Assembly (NCBI RefSeq): GCF_009856605.1
Contig: NZ_CP047242.1
Location: 618,001-682,000 of the forward strand
DNA length: 64,000 nucleotides
Origin: Trichormus variabilis 0441
Lineage (GTDB): Bacteria > Cyanobacteriota > Cyanobacteriia > Cyanobacteriales > Nostocaceae
Reading direction: 5' to 3'
Part shown: piece after piece, positions 35,269 to 43,770 of the stretch
Layout of the letters: each line of letters opens with the position of its first letter
How positions within the stretch are numbered: position 1 is the stretch's first letter
Notes under the pieces: generated by a model
What the model saw: the letters and a program-made list of their open reading frames with translations, nothing else
Told to the model about the DNA's origin: nothing
Databases searched by the model: none
Program-made: the position numbers and the translations under genes

Positions 35269-35906
35269 ATATTAATACTTCGATGTTTTCTGTTGGCTTT
35301 TGAGCAAACTGACTACCGACAAAAACTATAGCGGTTTGCAATTGATTCCAATACAGACCTAACTCTCAACTGACTTTTCACGTCATGTGGAAAAGCTAAC
35401 GCCAGACCTAACCCCCCAGCCCCCTTCCCTACTAGGGAAGGGGGAGAAATCAAAGCCTCTCTCCTTGCAGGATACTGTTGGCGAATTGATAGAGGGCAAA
35501 ACCAATCATCACAAAATAGAAAATCAGGAATACTATGAGGCAGTGGGAGCAATTCGAGCAAAGTGAGAAACGCGAGTCTGACTGCGTGGGACATGTTGCC
35601 ACCAATCCCACATCCGACTGAAGTTGATAGCAGCAGCAGTAATGATATGCTGCAAGAGAGTTTTGGCAAGACCAATGTAGCGACAACGGCGTAATTGGTA
35701 GCGACCAGTAGCTTGGGAAATCAAGCCTTCAACGCCAGCACGTTGGTGATAAATTTGTTGAAAAGATTCAGTTTTTTGGCGAATGCGAGCATCATGTAAT
35801 GCAAGATGTAGTTCCTGTGGTTTGAGGGTCAGAAGACGCGGTAGTTTTTTGGAGCGAGTGCATTTTGAGCGACTTGAACAAAGCGAACAATCGGATTTGT
35901 CAAATT

Positions 35907-37453
35907 GTAAGGATTCAGGTAACAGAGTATTGACAAAGGGGACAGTAGAGGTGGAGTATCAAAAATATGAACCAAAACTTGCCTCAAGATTTAGACAGAG
36001 AAAGTTTGAGCCAGTTATCTAAAGAAGAACTGGTGGACATCATCATTGAGCAGAGCAAGGTAATACGTGAGCTACAAAAGATAATATTAGAACTACAGCA
36101 AGAAATAGAGCGTTTAAAAGTCAGCAGAGATTTAGATAGTTCTAATTCATCAAAACCTCCATCACAAGACATTCACAAAAAAAGCGAAAAAGAAAAAGTG
36201 CCTCACCTTGAGGAATCAAACCCACCGAAAAAGAAACCAGGTGGGCAACCAGGACATCAAGGTAAAACTCGAAAGGGTTTTGGCAGAGTAGATCGCTATG
36301 AAATTTTACGTCCAACGGATTGCATTTACTGTGGTCAAAAAGCATTTGCACCCCTAGCAGTAAAAGTAGAAAAACACGCGGTAGCGCAACTAGTAGAATG
36401 TCCCATAGAAATAGTTGAGTATCAACGCCATACGTGCGTGTGTGAATGCTGTGGAAATATACAAACAGCAGCCTGGCCCCAAGAAATTATTCCAGGACAA
36501 GATTTAGGAACGTCGTTACAAGCATTTTTAGGGTGGACAAATAACTATGCACATATGCCCTACGAAAAACAGCAGGAAATGCTTTGGGAACTTGGTGAGA
36601 TTGAAATTGGATTGGGAACTTTAGTCGCCACCAATGAACGAATACAACAAGCAATTGAACCGAGTATTCATGAGTTAAGTAATTGGGTAAAACAGACACA
36701 ACCTAACATCCATGTAGATGAAACACCTTGGTCAGTTAAAGGGGTTAAAGAATGGTTGTGGGTAGTGGCTAATTCTGAATTCTGCCTGTTTACTGCGGCT
36801 GATACTCGTTCTAGAGCCGAACTAGAAGCAATTTTAGGGACTGAGTATACAGGTGTACTCAGCAGCGATGATTTTAGTGTTTATAATGGCTATCAAGCTG
36901 TTGCCCAACAGAAATGTTTGGCTCATCTACGTCGTCACTTCAAAAAATTGATTCAACTTCCCGGTCTTCACAACAAAGCTATCGGCGAAACCTTTGTCAA
37001 TTTAATTGATGAAGCCTTCAGAAGTTATGCTCAATGGTTTGAAACTCTTGACTCAAACAGTTATAACGATTGGATAAATCAATTCAAATTCAAGTTGCAA
37101 TTTTCTGTTGATCAATGGATTAACTTGGCAGGAGCTACGGCTGGAAACCTTTTACGTTCTTTGCGCGATAAAGCAAGCCAATGGTGGTATTTCCTTGACC
37201 ATCCTGAAGTTCCTCCTGATAATAATCTCGCTGAACGCTCGCTGCGTTTAGCTGTGACAAAACGTAAGGTTAGTGGTGGTTCACGCTCGATGAAGCGGTT
37301 TCAACATACTGCCAATTTGTTGACGGTAGTGCAGACTTGTCGCCGTCAAGGTAGGTCTGTTATTGATTTTTTTGTGCAAGCTCTAATTGCTGATTCTAAT
37401 AATTCTCACTCTCGCCCCTCTTTACTTCCGCAATATTAGACCTGAATCCTTAC
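35907..37453 (+). mobile_element. IS66-family element (single-gene type)
   Basis: The ends are perfect 14-bp inverted repeats, GTAAGGATTCAGGT (35907-35920) and ACCTGAATCCTTAC (37440-37453). They are flanked by an exact 8-bp direct repeat GTCAAATT (35899-35906 and 37454-37461), as expected for IS66. It is 1547 bp long with one transposase gene and no tnpA/tnpB accessory genes, the ISBst12-like layout. Both ends, the duplication and the transposase are intact, so the insertion is probably recent. Confidence 0.92.
35967..37439 (+). CDS. IS66-family transposase
   Basis: A 490-residue transposase. An N-terminal coiled coil (about 20-55, IIEQSKVIRELQKIILELQQ) and a Lys-rich linker with SSNSSKPPSQD are followed by a zinc-binding region (CIYCGQ, then CVCECCG). 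The DDE catalytic domain has NIHVDETPW (first Asp), VLSSDDFSVYNG (second Asp) and PDNNLAERSLRLAV (Glu). Key residues and length are normal. The stop codon overlaps the first base of the right inverted repeat. ATG 35967 is preceded by GTGGAG. Confidence 0.93.
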   Translation: MNQNLPQDLDRESLSQLSKEELVDIIIEQSKVIRELQKIILELQQEIERLKVSRDLDSSNSSKPPSQDIHKKSEKEKVPHLEESNPPKKKPGGQPGHQGKTRKGFGRVDRYEILRPTDCIYCGQKAFAPLAVKVEKHAVAQLVECPIEIVEYQRHTCVCECCGNIQTAAWPQEIIPGQDLGTSLQAFLGWTNNYAHMPYEKQQEMLWELGEIEIGLGTLVATNERIQQAIEPSIHELSNWVKQTQPNIHVDETPWSVKGVKEWLWVVANSEFCLFTAADTRSRAELEAILGTEYTGVLSSDDFSVYNGYQAVAQQKCLAHLRRHFKKLIQLPGLHNKAIGETFVNLIDEAFRSYAQWFETLDSNSYNDWINQFKFKLQFSVDQWINLAGATAGNLLRSLRDKASQWWYFLDHPEVPPDNNLAERSLRLAVTKRKVSGGSRSMKRFQHTANLLTVVQTCRRQGRSVIDFFVQALIADSNNSHSRPSLLPQY

Positions 37454-38902
37454 GTCAAATTGTATTTTGACTACTGGATTGTCATGGCTATCGACAGTTG
37501 TACGCCAGGACTTACTTTGTTTACCCATTGGGCAATCAACACGCATCAAATCCCAATGAATAGTGAAGCAATTTTGCTCAAAGCCGGATTGTGCTGTTGC
37601 TTGCCAACTAGTTCCGGGGGGAACTTTTCCTACTAAATCAACATGAAAATGGGATTGACTATCGACTAAGTTTTGAGCATTGACATAGCCAGTATCGACA
37701 ACATGTTCTTGTGGCAAAAGATTGTTCTGGTTTAAACGAGAATGAATTACTGGTGTCATCTCAACATCCGCACTTGTGGCCACGGACGTTTCCACATTGA
37801 TAATTAAGTTTGGCAGTATGGGGTGACAAATTTCTGTCAGATGCAGATTATAACCAGTCCAGTTGATTTCTCGCTTGCTGGAATTGCGTGCATCAACATC
37901 GTAAGGAGATTCAATCTGTAGTCTATTTGGTGGTAAGTTATCTTGTTCTCGCCAATAGACTTGTTGCAATTGAATATAGTATTGTTGCACCCAAACTATA
38001 CGTAATGTTTCCACTGATGGAATCTGCCACAGCCAATTACAAGTTGAGTCTGCATACAAAGCGGATAGCAAATGATGACCATCCTCACCAATTTTTCGCC
38101 TCAATTTCTCACGTTCGGCTTTTGATTTGGGCAAGCGGTATTGCTCAAATCTCAGGGAGTAACGTTCAAACCAATCAACGTCAACTCTCGATTTGAGCCA
38201 ATCAGGGGCAAAATAAGCCAAGTCATTTAAGGTATGACGTAAAGTTTCTCCCACTAATTCCAAACGATTTAACTGTCGTACTGCGGCTAATACGTGAGTT
38301 GAATCAGTTCTGACACGGCCGCGATTTTTGAGCCAACCTAGTTCTTGGAAACGAGCTAGCATTTGGTTGAGTAACTCTCGCTCTCGTCCTGCTTTGATTA
38401 ATCGCTGACGAAATTCTGAAAGTACTGAATAATCAAACCCTGGGTCATTTAATTCCAACGATAGTGCGTATTTCCAATCAATATGACCCCTCACTGCATC
38501 CGCCGCTTGTCTATCCGTTAAACCTTCGATAAATTGCATTACTGTCACTAATGCCAGTTGTCCTGCTGATATTCCACTTTGACCACAATCTGCGCGGTAA
38601 AGTTTGACAAAATCCTCATCCTTATATAACACTCCTATTTCATCCCGCATCTTCATATATATGTTCCCTTTGGGAAATGAATTCCGGGCTACTTGCGCTG
38701 TTGTTTCAGGAATCTGCGACATATCACGCGGGTGCAGGGTCATAATCTTTGTAGATGCTACGCTCAATATACTTATTCTCTTTTTTCCACTGTTCCAAAC
38801 TCTTGAGGGGCTTAACCCCTCAATAATTCGCCAACAGTATCCTACAAGGAGAGAGGTTTGGAGAGGGGTTTTCCAGATCCCGTGAAAAGTCAGAACTCTC
38901 AA

Positions 38903-39210
38903 GGGGAACTAGGACTAAAAGCCTCTCTCTTTGCAGGAGAAAGTCAAAGTATATTGCATACAAATGAGAAGCGCTATATATCCTTTTGTGGGTGGAGTTT
39001 TTTGTTGGAAGTCACTTAATCAAGCCTTCACAGAATTACACGTTGTACTTTTTAGATTTATGCACTTCTTGTTTAAAATTAGGGCTTACGCAAGTGTCAT
39101 AATCAAACTAACTGTAGGGTGCGTCAGATGAGGAAAATTCCCGAATTGGTACGAAATTATTGGGTCTGACGCACCCTGCTATTGTACCAATTGCATAAGT
39201 CCTGAAAATC
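38903..39210. other. Gap between the IS nest and the usp gene
   Basis: It holds the right arm of the outer palindrome to about 38978 and an inverted-repeat element at 39081-39203. A 66-codon frame (38931-39131) crosses these repeats and is not credible. No gene is seen. Confidence 0.6.
39081..39203. repeat. Hairpin repeat, diverged copy 3
   Basis: The outer arms AGGGCTTACGCAA (39081-39093) and TTGCATAAGTCCT (39191-39203) pair with two mismatches. The inner arms GTAGGGTGCGTCAG (39114-39127) and CTGACGCACCCT (39166-39177) match those of copies 1 and 2. The loop GGTACGAAATTATT resembles the copy 1 loop in inverse orientation. Confidence 0.7.
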
Positions 39211-39732
39211 TCAGATGGTTGATGCTGTCTCTGTTGTTTCTGGCGTAGCGGAAATGATTCCCTGCACTGTCAAGACTGAACAGGGAGCATGATGTAAAAC
39301 ATAATTGCTAACACTACCAAGGAAAAATTCACTCAAGCCATGTAAACCCCGACGACCTAAAACAATGAGGTCGGCGTTCCAACTACGGGCAATTTCACAA
39401 ATCAAGCGACTAGGATCGCCTAGTTCTTGGGTAAAATCAGCCGTTACACCTTGAGCGATCGCCTGATTAGTGAACAGTGTCAAAAAGTCTATTCCCTCTT
39501 GCTTGAGAGCGTTCCACTTTCCCACGTAATACTCAACACTATGAACTTGAGAGGTTCCATAAGAACTTTGTGTTTCCATCTCTCCAGCAGTCAAGTAATC
39601 TTCATCGAAAGGTGAGATAACGTGTAGCAACAATAATTCAGCGTTAGTTGCTGTTGCTAATGATAAACCTCTCTCAAATACTTGCTTACCCATTTCAGTA
39701 TTTTCGACAGCAACCAAAATTTTGTTAAACAT
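39211..39732 (-). CDS. Universal stress protein (UspA family)
   Basis: A 173-residue single-domain USP. It opens with MFNKILVAVENTEMGKQVFE and ends the fold with the ATP-binding motif GRRGLHGLSEFFLGSVSNYV (G-x2-G-x9-G-S), then HHAPCSVLTVQ. An intact nucleotide-binding motif suggests an ATP-binding class member. The role (stress survival) is known only generally. It is 86 bp downstream of ppsA in the same direction, across STRRs, so cotranscription is possible. Confidence 0.9.
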   Translation of the reverse strand: MFNKILVAVENTEMGKQVFERGLSLATATNAELLLLHVISPFDEDYLTAGEMETQSSYGTSQVHSVEYYVGKWNALKQEGIDFLTLFTNQAIAQGVTADFTQELGDPSRLICEIARSWNADLIVLGRRGLHGLSEFFLGSVSNYVLHHAPCSVLTVQGIISATPETTETASTI

Positions 39733-39737
39733 AGGTA

Positions 39738-39821
39738 TTAGTCAATTGTCAGTTGTCAGTTGTCAGTTGTCAGTTGAGACTGGGTGTAAGAGTTTTACAC
39801 CCCTACACCCCTACACCCCTA
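39738..39821. repeat. STRR arrays between ppsA and usp
   Basis: GTCAGTT heptamers (39750-39776) are followed by CCCTACA/CACCCCTA heptamers (39795-39820) that run up to the ppsA stop codon. Confidence 0.85.
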
Positions 39822-42284
39822 AAGTTCTTTCTCCTCTGCGGCGGCGATTTCTAACAGCGTCTTGAGAACTGAATCGGGGTTGAGGCTGATGGAATCAATT
39901 TTTTGTTCGACGAGGAAACGGGCAAAGTCTGGGTAATCGCTTGGCGCTTGACCACAGATACCAATTTTACGTCCGTATTGTTTGACTGTGGCGATCGCTT
40001 TGGCAATCATACGCTTAACGGCTTCGTCCCGTTCATCAAATAAATGGGCGACTAACTCCGAATCTCTGTCTAACCCCAGTGTTAACTGTGTTAGGTCATT
40101 GGAACCGATGGAGAAACCATCAAATACTTGACTAAATTCGTCTGCTAGCTGCACATTACTAGGTAGTTCACACATAACGTAAACTTGTAAGCCGTTTTCA
40201 CCTTGCACCAACCCATGTTTTATCATTTCGTCCAACACGCGCCGTCCTTCATTAGGAGTGCGGCAGAAAGGAACCATTAAAATAACGTTGGTTAGACCCA
40301 TCTCATCCCGTACTCGTTTCATCGCCTGACACTCCAAGGCAAAACCTTCACGGTAGCGGGGGTCATAGTAGCGAGAAGCACCACGCCAGCCAATCATCGG
40401 GTTTTCTTCTTTGGGTTCAAACTGTTTACCGCCTAAAAGATTGGCGTATTCGTTGCTTTTGAAGTCAGAGAGACGGACAATAACGGGTTTGGGATAAAAA
40501 GCAGCTGCGATCGTGGCAATTCCTTGAGCTAGTTTATCCACAAAGAATAGGGTTTTATCCTCGTATTGAGCCGTTAACTCAGCAATTTTGTATTTAGCTA
40601 GTTCGTCTTCTAACTCATCAAAGTGAATCAATGCTAAGGGGTGCGCTTTGATGTGGTTGTTAATGATAAATTCCATCCTTGCCAATCCCACCCCATCATT
40701 AGGAATACTAGTTAAGCCAAAAGCTTCTTCGGGATTGCCCACATTCATCATAATTTTGGTGTGTGTGGAAGGTAGTTTCTCTAAAGGAATTTCTTGGACT
40801 TCGTAGGGTATTAAACCAGAATAGACTTTACCTGTTTCCCCTTCCGCACAACTAACAGTAATTTCTTGTCCAGTTTTTAAAAAAGTAGTTGCATTACCAC
40901 AACCGACGATCGCCGGTATTCCCATTTCCCTAGCAATAATCGCCGCATGACAAGTTCTACCACCAGAGTTAGTGACAATGGCGCTAGCACGTTTCATAAT
41001 TGGTTCCCAATCAGGGTCAGTACGATTAGTTACCAGCACTTCCCCCGCTTGAAACTGGCTAATTTGATGCACATCCAAAATCACTCTGGCTTTACCTTGT
41101 CCAATCATTTCCCCGACGCTGCGACCGGTAATAAGAGGGATTAGGGGTTGGGGATTAGGGATTGGGGCTGGAGATAACCTATAATTCCGTAAGACATTGT
41201 TCACCTTTTGCGATTGCACTGTTTCTGGCCGTGCTTGGACGATGAACAATTCATTAGTCAAACCGTCTTTAGCCCATTCAATATCCATTGGTGTGTAAAC
41301 ACCACGCACTTGGGAATAATGTTCTTCAATGATGCAGGCCCAATGTGCTAGTTGTAAAATATCTTCATCGTTAAGGGCAAAGACACTGCGTTCTGATGGT
41401 GTCACAGAAATGTTTTTAGTCAATTTTGAGCCACCTAAGTCATAAATCATCTTAATTTCTTTAGTACCCAGGCGTTTTTCAATAATTGAACGGTATCCCT
41501 GTTTCAGGGTTGGTTTAAATACTAAATATTCATCGGGGTTAACTGCACCTTGGACGACGTTTTCCCCCAAACCATAGGCGGCGGTAATCAAAGCTGCATC
41601 TTTAAAACCTGTTTCGGTATCAATAGAGAACATGACACCAGAAGTAGCCAAATCAGAACGTACCATTTTCTGCACGCCGACAGATAGGGCAATGTTGAAG
41701 TGATCAAAGCCTTTGATTTGGCGATAAGAGATGGCGCGGTCAGTGAAAATTGAGGCAAAACATTTATGGCAAGATTCGAGAACAGCTTGCAAACCGTGGA
41801 CATTTAAATAAGTTTCTTGTTGACCGGCAAAGCTAGCATCCGGTAAGTCTTCAGCTGTGGCGCTAGAACGGACAGCAACATCAGTATCATCACCATACTC
41901 TTGACAGAGAGTGGCGTAAGCTTGGGCGATCGCTGTTTGTAATTCCTGTGGAAAAGGAGTTTGCAGCATCAGCAACCTTGCTTGTTTACCACGCTGCCGC
42001 AAATTCTGCACATCCTCTACATCTAAATCAGCAAAAATTTCTCTTAATTTTGCTTCCAAACCAGCTGAAGTAATGAAATATCTATAAGCATTAGCAGTTG
42101 TTGCAAAACCAGTGGGAACTTTTACACCTTTGCGCCGCAACTGTTGAATCATTTCACCTAAAGAAGCATTCTTTCCTCCTACTAAAGGGATATCTGCAAT
42201 TCCCACTTGGTTCAAAGGTAAAACTAGGGCTTGTTCTTTAAAGACTGAATTAGATGTTTGTGGATCTATTATTATTTCTACCAT
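39819..42284 (-). CDS. ppsA: Phosphoenolpyruvate synthase
   Basis: An 821-residue enzyme converting pyruvate and ATP to PEP, AMP and phosphate in the cytoplasm. The N-terminal ATP-grasp domain (LVGGKNASLGEMIQQL, then AVRSSATAEDLPDASFAGQQ) is followed by the phosphohistidine domain (NSGGRTCHAAIIAREMGIPA, with the catalytic His). The C-terminal PEP/pyruvate TIM barrel (VPFCRTPNEGRRVL, GSNDLTQLTLGLDRDS and GICGQAPSDYP, with the catalytic Cys) completes the enzyme. Length and order are typical. A short Pro-rich insert near residue 375 (SPAPIPNPQPLIPLI) is unusual and resembles repeat-derived coding sequence common in Nostoc. Confidence 0.95.
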   Translation of the reverse strand: MVEIIIDPQTSNSVFKEQALVLPLNQVGIADIPLVGGKNASLGEMIQQLRRKGVKVPTGFATTANAYRYFITSAGLEAKLREIFADLDVEDVQNLRQRGKQARLLMLQTPFPQELQTAIAQAYATLCQEYGDDTDVAVRSSATAEDLPDASFAGQQETYLNVHGLQAVLESCHKCFASIFTDRAISYRQIKGFDHFNIALSVGVQKMVRSDLATSGVMFSIDTETGFKDAALITAAYGLGENVVQGAVNPDEYLVFKPTLKQGYRSIIEKRLGTKEIKMIYDLGGSKLTKNISVTPSERSVFALNDEDILQLAHWACIIEEHYSQVRGVYTPMDIEWAKDGLTNELFIVQARPETVQSQKVNNVLRNYRLSPAPIPNPQPLIPLITGRSVGEMIGQGKARVILDVHQISQFQAGEVLVTNRTDPDWEPIMKRASAIVTNSGGRTCHAAIIAREMGIPAIVGCGNATTFLKTGQEITVSCAEGETGKVYSGLIPYEVQEIPLEKLPSTHTKIMMNVGNPEEAFGLTSIPNDGVGLARMEFIINNHIKAHPLALIHFDELEDELAKYKIAELTAQYEDKTLFFVDKLAQGIATIAAAFYPKPVIVRLSDFKSNEYANLLGGKQFEPKEENPMIGWRGASRYYDPRYREGFALECQAMKRVRDEMGLTNVILMVPFCRTPNEGRRVLDEMIKHGLVQGENGLQVYVMCELPSNVQLADEFSQVFDGFSIGSNDLTQLTLGLDRDSELVAHLFDERDEAVKRMIAKAIATVKQYGRKIGICGQAPSDYPDFARFLVEQKIDSISLNPDSVLKTLLEIAAAEEKEL

Positions 42285-42621
42285 GATTGATTTTCCTATA
42301 ACTCAAAGAGGTACTTAATAGATGTGTATTCAAGTTATCTGTCTTTAAGCTTCACACTTATGTTTATAGGGAGTTATTTTGAGGAAGTTGTGAGGATTTA
42401 AGCTCTAAACACCAACATATAGACCTCATTTACCCAATAGTAATTACTGCAACTTTAATGTAGAAATATTACAACATATTTATAGTTATAATTTTTCTCA
42501 CAAATTCCTCATGTCTAATAACTATTCTTAAGATAGATACAGAATATTTGGGTATCACTACGGTTGTAAATTAACCATAATGATATGTAATCAACACATT
42601 TTTAAAAAAGGATTTGAGATT
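42285..42621. other. Divergent intergenic region upstream of ppsA
   Basis: AT-rich, with no gene or clear regulatory motif visible. It must contain the ppsA promoter and that of the zinc-ribbon gene. Confidence 0.45.
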
Positions 42622-42876
42622 ATGATTAACTGCCCTTGCTGTTCTGGGTTACTTTTGCCCCACATACGTGGTGATTCGGAAATCCACTGGTTTTGTCGCC
42701 ACTGTTGGCAAGATATGCCAGTATTTTTGTTCATCACCCCTGGCTCCTTCTCGGAAATGATTGTCAAAAGATTGTCTCGCAGTTTTCCCAACAAAGAACA
42801 AGCAAATACCGGCGACTACATCAGCCAACGTCAAACGATTAATGGATGGGTAGAATTACAGGATGTTCCAGCTTAA
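42622..42876 (+). CDS. Small zinc-ribbon protein
   Basis: About 84 residues from ATG 42622, preceded by AAAAAAGGA about 9 nt upstream; an in-frame ATG at 42580 lacks such a site. CPCCSG (4-9) and FCRHCW (about 25-30) form a four-Cys zinc ribbon (MINCPCCSGLLLPHIRGDSE, HWFCRHCWQDMPVF). The remainder is polar. The family is of the short cyanobacterial kind with no assigned function. It is monocistronic, followed by a good terminator. Confidence 0.75.
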   Translation: MINCPCCSGLLLPHIRGDSEIHWFCRHCWQDMPVFLFITPGSFSEMIVKRLSRSFPNKEQANTGDYISQRQTINGWVELQDVPA

Positions 42877-43258
42877 GGCGATCGCTGGTGGAATTTATAT
42901 TCCCCATCAATGAGAATATGTTTCTACTGCTTTTTATCTATATTTTCAAACCCTCGATCCTTACGAGGGTTTTTCATGAATATTGGTAATTTTGAGTTCA
43001 GTATTTATCGTAAATAAAAGGGTTTAAGACCCCTACGTCTATACGTAGTATCATTTTCAGGCGGGGTTTAAATTCCCCGAAGTTGCCACAACGCGGGGAA
43101 CCCGCGCAAGGCACTTCTCTTCGTCTGAAAATGTCTTTAATTTTGAATTTTGAATTTTGAATTGTTAACAAAGACGATGTTAACTTAGAAAGCCTGTAAA
43201 AGGAAGTAATGGCTATGTTACACTGCGCTAACAAAAATCAAAGCGGAATATTATGGCT
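42877..43258. other. Intergenic region with terminator and palindromic repeat
   Basis: It contains the terminator at 42949-42975. A palindromic repeat follows (about 43060-43130), with AATTCCCCG, CAACGCGGGGAACCCGCGCAA and CTTCTCTTCG, ending in TTTGAATTTTGAATTTTGAATT (43139-43162). The CAACGCGGG-AACCCGCGCAA palindrome is the same as that inserted in the repeat at 22757-22800. No gene is visible. Confidence 0.6.
42949..42975 (+). terminator. Rho-independent terminator after the zinc-ribbon gene
   Basis: AACCCTCG and CGAGGGTT flank a 7-nt loop, followed by TTT. The 8-bp GC-rich stem and T-run give a standard intrinsic terminator about 70 bp after the stop. Confidence 0.8.
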
Positions 43259-43480
43259 TTAGTCTTCTTCCCATTTTTCTTGGCTCAACAAGTCAATAAT
43301 TCTGTCTCTGAGCAAAAATTCATTTTTTTCCAACTCTAGTTCAAAAAATGGCCAGTCGCGGTCTGGAATATATTTACACAAAGTATAAATTGGCTGTTGG
43401 CGATTCACCAGACCCTTGGCAATGAGGAGACGAGCTTCATCCTTGATCACCTCAATATCATATTTGACAGCAGTATCCAT
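43259..43480 (-). CDS. DUF4327-type small cyanobacterial protein
   Basis: A 73-residue acidic protein matching the DUF4327 pattern: MDTAVKYDIEVIKDEARLLI, then NRQQPIYTLCKYIP and ELEKNEFLLRDRIIDLLSQE. The family is conserved in cyanobacteria with no known function. It is soluble, with no signal. It is preceded by AAGGAAAAAGCT, a plausible Shine-Dalgarno. It is monocistronic. Confidence 0.82.
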   Translation of the reverse strand: MDTAVKYDIEVIKDEARLLIAKGLVNRQQPIYTLCKYIPDRDWPFFELELEKNEFLLRDRIIDLLSQEKWEED

Positions 43481-43770
43481 AGCTTTTTCCTTTACTCTTA
43501 ATCAAGGAATAGAGAGTCACAGTAATAAATACTTTCGACTCCAACTTAAATTTATCAAAAAAATGTGAGGAAATTTTGAAAATTTATAATATTAAAATAC
43601 ATAGACTTTATTCATTTTTATTCCCTAAGATAGAAGCTTTTAAAAAAGCTATCTTCAAAAATCAGAGTTTAAGATAAAGCTTAAATATAGGTCGGGTAGA
43701 AGAGAGGAAAGCAACATTTATAGTGGGATGAGTAGAGCGATAGTGCAACCCATCCCGGAAATAATGTCTC

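Larger units (their letters stand above)
35533..38743 (-). pseudogene. IS1182-family transposase split by an IS66 insertion
   Basis: The 5' part (38743 to 37454) encodes the N-terminal two thirds, with RTDSTHV and VVDTGYVNA supplying the first two DDE acids. The 3' part (35906 to 35533) encodes the rest, including a Cys motif (DCSLCSSRSKCTRS) and AGVEGLISQATGRYQLRRCR with the third acid. Removing the IS66 element and one copy of the duplication GTCAAATT joins the frames exactly (VKIQFD then KSDCSL), giving about 551 residues with no other stop. So the gene was intact until the insertion. I chose the start MTLHPRDMSQIPE at 38743, as the longer upstream frame runs into the terminal repeat. Confidence 0.88.
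35470..38842 (-). mobile_element. IS1182-family element interrupted by an IS66-family insertion
   Basis: Terminal inverted repeats of at least 18 bp are seen: GGATACTGTTGGCGAATT at 35470-35487 and its complement at 38825-38842. The similarity extends outwards into CTCTCTCCTTG(C/T)A on both sides, because the target was itself palindromic. Flanking tetranucleotides are TGCA and TACA, so an exact target duplication is not visible. Without the IS66 insert and one 8-bp duplication the element is about 1.8 kb, normal for IS1182. Confidence 0.8.
35327..38978. repeat. Outer palindromic dispersed repeat, split by a nested IS pair
   Basis: Left part (35327-35469) and right part (38843-38978) are inverted relative to each other. 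TATAGCGGTTTGCAATTG pairs imperfectly with ATTGCATACAAATGAGAAGCGCTATA. ACTCTCAACTGACTTTTCACG (35362-35382) pairs with CGTGAAAAGTCAGAACTCT (38881-38899). The internal C/G-rich segment (CCCTTCCCTACTAGGGAAGGG, then CCTCTCTCCTTGCAG) belongs to the family at 6357-6510. The IS1182-family element lies in its middle. Confidence 0.65.

Noticed and set aside
35313-35686. Several overlapping 78-120-codon minus-strand frames near the IS1182 end
   Set aside because: They overlap the transposase 3' end and the palindromic repeat in other frames; the in-frame reading is the transposase C-terminus.
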